DNA of 64,000 bases from Bradyrhizobium liaoningense (lineage in GTDB: Bacteria; Pseudomonadota; Alphaproteobacteria; Rhizobiales; Xanthobacteraceae): NCBI RefSeq assembly GCF_018130785.1, contig NZ_JAFCJT010000005.1, positions 124,001-188,000 of the forward strand. Reading direction: 5' to 3'. Below the pieces are notes generated by a model that saw only the letters and a program-made list of their open reading frames with translations, was not told the DNA's origin and ran no database searches. The position numbers and the translations under genes were made by a program. Positions within the stretch are counted from its first letter, which is position 1; every line of letters begins with the position of its first letter. This document shows, in pieces, positions 59,266 through 64,000 of the stretch.

Positions 59266-61716
59266 TCACAGCCGCGTCGCGCGAAGCCGCAGTGCGTTGC
59301 CGACCACGCTCACCGAGGACAGCGCCATCGCTGCCGCCGCGATGATCGGGGACAGCAGGATACCGAACGCCGGGTAGAGGATGCCGGCGGCGATCGGAAT
59401 GCCGGCGGCGTTGTAGATGAAGGCGAAGAACAGGTTTTGCCGGATGTTGCTCATCGTCGCCTGCGACAGTTTCCGCGCACGCACGATGCCGGTGAGATCA
59501 CCGCCCAGCAGGGTGACGCCGGCGCTCTCCATCGCCACGTCCGTGCCGGTGCCCATGGCGATGCCGACTTCGGCGGCCGCCAGTGCCGGCGCGTCGTTGA
59601 CGCCGTCGCCGGCCATCGCGACGCTGCGCCCGGCCTTTTGCAGCTTCGTCACCACCGCGCTCTTCTGGTCCGGCAGAACCTCGGCCTCGACCTCGGCGAT
59701 GCCGAGCCGGCGCGCCACGGCTTCCGCCGTCGTGCGGTTGTCGCCGGTCAGCATGATGACCTTGATGCCTTCATCCGCCAGCGCCCTCAGCGCTTCCGGG
59801 GTCGAGGCCTTGACCGGATCGGCGATCGCGAACAGGCCGGCCGGCTTGCCGTCGACGGCCATGTTGATCACGGTGGCGCCGTCCTGGCGCATACGTTCGG
59901 CCTCGGCATCGAGCGGCTTGGTGTCGATACCGATAGACCACAGATATTTCGCGTTGCCGAGCACGATGTTCCTGCCGTCGACCTTGCCGGTCGCGCCCTT
60001 GCCCGTCGGCGAATCGAACTCCTCGACGGGGCTCAGCGTGAGCTGCTTCTCCTTGGCCGCGCGCACGATCGCATCGGCCAAGGGATGCTCGCTGGCGCGC
60101 TCGACGCTGGCCGCGGTGCGGAGGATGTCATCTTCAACAAAGCCGGGCGCCGGCACGATCGCGACCACCTTGGGCTTGCCCTCGGTCAGCGTGCCCGTCT
60201 TGTCGACCACGAGCGTGTCGATCTTCTCCATCCGCTCCAGCGCCTCGGCGTTCTTGATCAGCACGCCTGCTTGCGCACCGCGGCCGACGCCGACCATGAT
60301 CGACATCGGGGTTGCGAGGCCAAGCGCGCAGGGGCAGGCGATGATCAGCACGCTGACGGCTGCAACGAGGCCGAAGGCGAGCCGAGGCTCCGGTCCGAAC
60401 CAGGCCCAGGCAGCGAAAGCAGCCACGGCCACGGCGATCACGGTCGGCACGAACCAGCCCGCGACCTGGTCGGCCAGCCGCTGGATCGGCGCGCGCGAGC
60501 GCTGTGCGTCCGCGACCATCTGCACGATCTGCGACAGCAGCGTCTCGCGCCCGACCTTGTCGGCGCGCATGATGAAGCCGCCCGACTGGTTGAGCGTACC
60601 GGCAATGACTTTTGCACCTGGCTCCTTGGTCACCGGCATGGATTCACCTGTCACGAGCGACTCGTCGAGCGCGGAGCGGCCCTCCAGAATGATGCCGTCG
60701 ACCGGCACCTTCTCGCCGGGGCGGACGCGCAAGCGGTCGCCGGCATGGAGCTGCTCGATGTCGACCTCATGCTCGCTGCCATCAGGCTCGACGCGGCGTG
60801 CGGTCTTCGGCGCAAGACGTAGCAGCGCCTTGATCGCACCCGAGGTGGCGTCGCGGGCGCGCAGCTCCAGCACCTGACCGAGCAGCACCAGCACGGTGAT
60901 CACGGCAGCCGCTTCGAAATAGACGGCGACCGCGCCTTCATGGCCGCGGAAGGTGGTGGGGAAAATCTGCGGCGCGATGGTGCCGATCAGGCTGTAGACG
61001 TAGGCGACGCCGGTGCCCATCGCGATCAGTGTGAACATGTTGAGGTTGCGCGTCAGCAGCGATTGCCAGCCGCGCACCAGAAACGGCCAGCCGGCCCAGA
61101 GCACGACGGGCGTCGCGAAGACGAGCTGAATCCAGTTCGACAGCGTCTGATCGATCCAGTTGTGTGGTCCCGCGAGATGGCCGCCCATCTCCAGCACCAC
61201 CGCCGGCAGTGCCAGCGCGCCCCCGATCCAGAACCGCCGCGTCATGTCGGCAAGCTCGGGGTTGGGTCCGGTCTCCAGGCTCGCGACTTCCGGCTCCAGG
61301 GCCATGCCGCAGATCGGGCAGCTGCCGGGTCCGACCTGGCGGATCTCCGGATGCATCGGGCAGGTGTAGATCGTGCCCGCGGGCATCTCGGGCTCTTCGT
61401 TTTTCTTGGCGAGATACTTTGCAGGATCGGCAGCGAATTTGGTGCGGCAGCCGGCCGAGCAGAAATGGAAGGTCTCGCCGTGATGTGTGAGGTGGTGCTT
61501 CGAGGTCGCGGGATCGACCGTCATGCCGCAGACGGGATCGCGGACCTTGGTCGCGGCCTCGCCATGGTCATGCGCGTGATGATGGGCATGACCGCCGTGC
61601 CCGCCGCAGCAGGAGGACGCCGCGGGCTTCTCGACGGGCGGAGCAGCCTTGGCGGAACAGCCGCATCCGGAAGGTGTTTCCGACCTGTGATGGTGCCCGT
61701 GTTCCGCGTCGTTCAT
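59266..61716 (-). CDS. copA: copper-translocating P1B-type ATPase
   Basis: 816 residues from the ATG at 61716 (GGAG 7 bases upstream; 61722 is an alternative). The N-terminus is His/Cys-rich ([37 protein letters not shown]). A YHS domain ([20 protein letters not shown]) and a heavy-metal-binding domain ([20 protein letters not shown], followed by GMALEP) follow; the usual HMA domain is absent. Then come eight membrane helices, the TGE motif in [13 protein letters not shown], the metal-transport CPC in [15 protein letters not shown], the phosphorylated Asp in [14 protein letters not shown], and [19 protein letters not shown]. It exports Cu(I) from the cytoplasm. Divergent csoR shares a 50-bp intergenic operator. 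Confidence 0.94.
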   Translation of the reverse strand: MNDAEHGHHHRSETPSGCGCSAKAAPPVEKPAASSCCGGHGGHAHHHAHDHGEAATKVRDPVCGMTVDPATSKHHLTHHGETFHFCSAGCRTKFAADPAKYLAKKNEEPEMPAGTIYTCPMHPEIRQVGPGSCPICGMALEPEVASLETGPNPELADMTRRFWIGGALALPAVVLEMGGHLAGPHNWIDQTLSNWIQLVFATPVVLWAGWPFLVRGWQSLLTRNLNMFTLIAMGTGVAYVYSLIGTIAPQIFPTTFRGHEGAVAVYFEAAAVITVLVLLGQVLELRARDATSGAIKALLRLAPKTARRVEPDGSEHEVDIEQLHAGDRLRVRPGEKVPVDGIILEGRSALDESLVTGESMPVTKEPGAKVIAGTLNQSGGFIMRADKVGRETLLSQIVQMVADAQRSRAPIQRLADQVAGWFVPTVIAVAVAAFAAWAWFGPEPRLAFGLVAAVSVLIIACPCALGLATPMSIMVGVGRGAQAGVLIKNAEALERMEKIDTLVVDKTGTLTEGKPKVVAIVPAPGFVEDDILRTAASVERASEHPLADAIVRAAKEKQLTLSPVEEFDSPTGKGATGKVDGRNIVLGNAKYLWSIGIDTKPLDAEAERMRQDGATVINMAVDGKPAGLFAIADPVKASTPEALRALADEGIKVIMLTGDNRTTAEAVARRLGIAEVEAEVLPDQKSAVVTKLQKAGRSVAMAGDGVNDAPALAAAEVGIAMGTGTDVAMESAGVTLLGGDLTGIVRARKLSQATMSNIRQNLFFAFIYNAAGIPIAAGILYPAFGILLSPIIAAAAMALSSVSVVGNALRLRATRL

Positions 61717-61738
61717 TGCCATGCTCCGGCCTTGCAAC

Positions 61739-61759
61739 ATATACCCTAGGGGGGTATAT
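61739..61759. promoter_or_regulatory. CsoR-type operator between copA and csoR
   Basis: Inverted repeat ATATACCC, TAGGG centre, GGGTATAT (21 bp) with a G-run, the standard CsoR/RcnR-family operator form (TACCC-N-GGGTA). It sits in the 50-bp divergent gap, starting 23 bp from the copA ATG and ending 7 bp before the csoR ATG, so binding would block both promoters. Confidence 0.85.
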
Positions 61760-61766
61760 AGAGCGC

Positions 61767-62042
61767 ATGCGCAAGGACATCAAGGCATCCGTCGGAAAAC
61801 GTCTCGGCCGGATCGAGGGGCAGGTTCGCGGCCTCTCGAAAATGGTCGAGGAGGACCGCTATTGCATCGACATCGTGACGCAGATCTCGGCGGTGCGCGC
61901 CGCGCTGCGCCGGGTCGAGGAAGAGGTTCTGAAGGATCACGTCGCCCACTGCGTCGAGCACGCGATCGCGAGCGGCGACAAGGCCGATCAGCGCGAGAAG
62001 ATCGCGGAGCTGATGGCGGTGATCGGACGGGCGGAACGGTAG
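61767..62042 (+). CDS. csoR: CsoR-family copper-sensing repressor
   Basis: 91 residues from the ATG at 61767 ([20 protein letters not shown]). All-helical DUF156 fold. The copper ligands are Cys33 (RYCIDIV), His58 and Cys62 ([13 protein letters not shown]), at the same spacing as Cys36/His61/Cys65 of mycobacterial CsoR. [19 protein letters not shown] is the family signature. Copper binding releases it from DNA and derepresses the divergent copA. A nickel or formaldehyde (FrmR) sensor is less likely given the Cys-His-Cys pattern and the copA partner. Confidence 0.9.
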   Translation: MRKDIKASVGKRLGRIEGQVRGLSKMVEEDRYCIDIVTQISAVRAALRRVEEEVLKDHVAHCVEHAIASGDKADQREKIAELMAVIGRAER

Positions 62043-62053
62043 GCTCTCACCAT

Positions 62054-62175
62054 CGTCATTGCGAGGAGCGCAGCGACGAAGCAATCCAGACTGCCTCCGC
62101 CGAGGGACTCTGGATTGCTTCGCGGAGCCTGTCATCGGGCCGCGCTTCGCGCGGACCCGGTGGCTCGCAATGACG
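62054..62175. repeat. dispersed palindromic repeat family B, copy 2
   Basis: A 122-bp copy with outer arms CGTCATTGCGAG and CTCGCAATGACG and inner GAAGCAATCCAGA / TCTGGATTGCTTC, plus an extra GCGCTTCGCGC hairpin. It lies in the gap between converging csoR and the YiiX-like gene. Confidence 0.9.
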
Positions 62176-62235
62176 GTGGAAAGCGCGGTGCAGCGCCTCT
62201 CCCGACGTTCGCCGGAACGACGGCAGGCGCGATGC

Positions 62236-63207
62236 CTACGCCGCCATCTCCTGCGCGCGCCCCCGCGCGCGGTACATCGCGAGTTCGTCCAGCAGCACGA
62301 AATGCTCGGAGGAGGTGACGCCCGTCTCCGCAGGCTGCGCGCTCACTTGCTCAGCCGGAATTTCACCCGGCGTCTCTTGGTCAATCGCTTCAGGAACGAG
62401 CGGCGGCGCACGGAGCGTTTCTGGAAACACACTGAATGTGCCCGCTACCTCCTCGAGCGGCTTCTGCTTGTCGGCCCAGTGCAGCGCGGTGTAGTCAAAG
62501 CCGTGCACGATGGTGGGTTTGACGACCTCGAAATAGGGCGAGATGTCGAAGTCGCGGGGCATGTAGAGCGAGGAATCGCGGATGTGCAGGATCTCGCGGC
62601 GGGCGGCGCGACTGCCGGCCTTGGTGATCTTCGGCAGGATCGGATAGCGCACGGCGTCGAACGCCTGCGCGATCAGCGCGGAGCAGATGATCTTGGTGGG
62701 ATCGCCCGACCCGATCGCGATCATGCGGCGCCGCCAGCGTTGCGGGATAGGCAACGGGAACAGGAAGCGCATCAGGTCGATGATGTTCTTGGTGTCGTAG
62801 CCGAAGCCGATGCGGTTGATCGCATAGCGGCAGACCGTGGTGCGGTCCTCATAGGACAGCCCGACCGGTCGGCAGACGCGGGTATGATACGGGAAATATT
62901 TCGACAGCGGCGCCGAGGTGACGCCCTCGCCGATATTGGCCTCGATCAGCACATGCGGCTCGCCGTCGGACTCGATGGCGCCCTCGACCGGGCCGACATA
63001 GAGCGCGGCGTGCGACCAGGTCGACTGCGTCAGATATTTGATGATGCCGGAGATGCGGTTGTTGCCCTCGACCAGCAGCACGTCGCCGGCCTCGACGACG
63101 CCGCGCAGGTGCTCGGGGTCGCTCGGCGTGAACGGCTCATAGCCGGGCACCTCCTTCGAGAGGTACGCGGCAATCAGCTTGCCGACTGAGTCCAGGACCG
63201 TCCCCAT
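62236..63207 (-). CDS. YiiX/YebB-like NlpC/P60-family cysteine hydrolase
   Basis: 323 residues. A permuted papain-like fold of the YiiX/YebB/DUF830 group is indicated by AGDVLLVEGNNRISGIIKYL and STWSHAALYVGP (conserved His), VLIEANIGEGVTSAPLSKYF, and the CSALIAQAFDAV segment with the likely catalytic Cys. The C-terminal 80 residues are low-complexity and probably disordered (PEAIDQETPGEIPAEQVSAQ). No signal peptide is visible. The substrate (peptide, lipid or amide) cannot be read. It is convergent with csoR and monocistronic. Confidence 0.78.
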   Translation of the reverse strand: MGTVLDSVGKLIAAYLSKEVPGYEPFTPSDPEHLRGVVEAGDVLLVEGNNRISGIIKYLTQSTWSHAALYVGPVEGAIESDGEPHVLIEANIGEGVTSAPLSKYFPYHTRVCRPVGLSYEDRTTVCRYAINRIGFGYDTKNIIDLMRFLFPLPIPQRWRRRMIAIGSGDPTKIICSALIAQAFDAVRYPILPKITKAGSRAARREILHIRDSSLYMPRDFDISPYFEVVKPTIVHGFDYTALHWADKQKPLEEVAGTFSVFPETLRAPPLVPEAIDQETPGEIPAEQVSAQPAETGVTSSEHFVLLDELAMYRARGRAQEMAA

Positions 63208-63399
63208 TTCAAACTCCCCCCACGGCCTTTTCCGGCCGTCTTTTTCGCTTCTCTATCATGGTCGAAACGTGTTGCAATTCGGTTCATCACTCTGTGAGAT
63301 CAAGCACGATTGATTCACCATGATGGTTGCCGCGCAACATCAGATACGGCAAGGTTCGCGGGCTGTTCCCGTTTGCCGCAAGCCCCCGGAAACCATGAC

Positions 63400-64000
63400 A
63401 TGACAATCACGCGCCGCAGCTTCCTATCGGCGTCGGCGGCCCTTGCCGCGATGCCGGTCCTGCGCGCGACCGCCGCACCCCTGCCGCGCGAGGCTGACAT
63501 CGTCGTGATCGGTGCGGGAGCGGCCGGGATCGCGGCGGCGCGGCGTATCATGGCCGCCAACCGCAAGGTCGTGGTGTTGGAAGCGTCATCCCAGATCGGC
63601 GGCCGCTGTATGACGGATAGCACGACCTTCGAAGTGCCGTTCGACCGCGGCGCGCGCTGGATGCACAATCCCGAGACCAACCCGATGATCCGGCTGGCGC
63701 GCAGCGCCGGGCTCGATGTCCTGCCGGCGCCATCGGGCCAGAAGATGCGCATCGGCCGCCGCAATGCCCGTGCCGGCGAGACCGAGCAATTCCTGGCGGC
63801 GCTGGTGCGCGCCAACCGCGCCATCGACGATGCCGCGCGCGGCAAGCTGGATACCTCTTGCGCGTCCGTGCTGCCGAAGGATCTCGGCGACTGGGCCGGC
63901 GCGGCCGAATTCATGCTCGGTGCGAGCTTTGCAGGTAAAGACCTCAAGGAGCTGTCGGCGATCGACAAGGGACGCGCGCAGGACCGCAACGCCGCGATCG
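63400..64000 (+). CDS. exported FAD-dependent amine oxidase (3' end off window)
   Basis: The reading frame is open from the ATG at 63400 to the window end (about 200 codons). The N-terminus MTITRRSFLSASAALAAMPV is a twin-arginine signal peptide. The FAD Rossmann motif follows: ADIVVIGAGAAGIAAARRIM, then VVVLEASSQIGGRCMTDS, and FDRGARWMHNPETNP. This is the flavin amine oxidase (monoamine/polyamine oxidase-like) superfamily; the substrate-binding and C-terminal FAD parts are outside the window. The protein would fold with FAD in the cytoplasm and be exported by Tat. The 192-bp gap before it (63208-63399) shows no clear signal. Confidence 0.88.
   Translation, partial: MTITRRSFLSASAALAAMPVLRATAAPLPREADIVVIGAGAAGIAAARRIMAANRKVVVLEASSQIGGRCMTDSTTFEVPFDRGARWMHNPETNPMIRLARSAGLDVLPAPSGQKMRIGRRNARAGETEQFLAALVRANRAIDDAARGKLDTSCASVLPKDLGDWAGAAEFMLGASFAGKDLKELSAIDKGRAQDRNAAI

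Overview
The window is high-GC alphaproteobacterial chromosome, almost certainly Bradyrhizobium or a close relative. The evidence is gene order and sequence: hslU/hslV divergent from hisB-DUF2628-hisH-hisA-hisF-hisE-coaA, dnaK-dnaJ followed by a rhizobial-type phosphatidylethanolamine N-methyltransferase gene, Flp/Tad pilus genes, and several families of short palindromic intergenic repeats typical of that group. Most of the window is housekeeping. No rRNA, tRNA or CRISPR array was seen.

Layout. 1-3011: hslU (last few codons off the left edge), two small genes and hslV, all on the minus strand. 3254-7988: histidine operon ending in coaA. 8227-11051: hybrid histidine kinase and a small exported protein. 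11171-18073: a comM/yifB gene cut in two by a 5.36-kb integrative element (about 12069-17434). The element carries a serine recombinase, a ParB-like protein, a 65-residue protein and three cargo genes. 18301-23837: PilZ protein, tadD and cpaBCDE. 24284-28148: gshB, yraN, rsmI and a LpoA-like lipoprotein gene. 28297-32757: hemW, rdgB, rph, then divergently hrcA and grpE. 32905-34728: exported nicotinamidase-like protein and an exported protein of unknown function. 35122-40774: dnaK (with a heat-shock sigma-32-type promoter), dnaJ, pmtA, an FMN reductase, pyrF and a DUF1330 gene. 41184-47984: a type I secretion cluster made of an RTX protein that is nearly all nonapeptide repeats, an ABC exporter, an HlyD-type adaptor, a LuxR-type regulator and an M23 peptidase. 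48091-55533: dapB, gpmA, Ada-like DNA repair protein, DUF2244, nth, an EmrAB-like pump and a CysZ-like protein. 55725-58340: subtilisin-like protease and a decayed phosphorylase-like gene. 58762-62042: nikR, copper P-type ATPase and a divergent CsoR with its palindromic operator. 62236-64000: YiiX-like hydrolase and the start of an exported amine oxidase.

The most notable system is the element in comM. The gene is split exactly at the codons just before the Walker A motif. The two junctions share an 8-bp identical core inside a 14-bp near-identity. The reconstructed circular site has inverted arms around the core, as serine recombinase attP sites do. The recombinase operon starts 44 bp behind the comM 5' half in the same orientation, so the comM promoter may drive it. 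Precise excision would restore comM. A two-gene cargo module (12325-13609) is bracketed by imperfect 75-bp direct repeats and is the best candidate for an undescribed function. The second notable system is the RTX/type I secretion cluster, whose substrate has no recognisable domain besides about 38 calcium-binding repeats.
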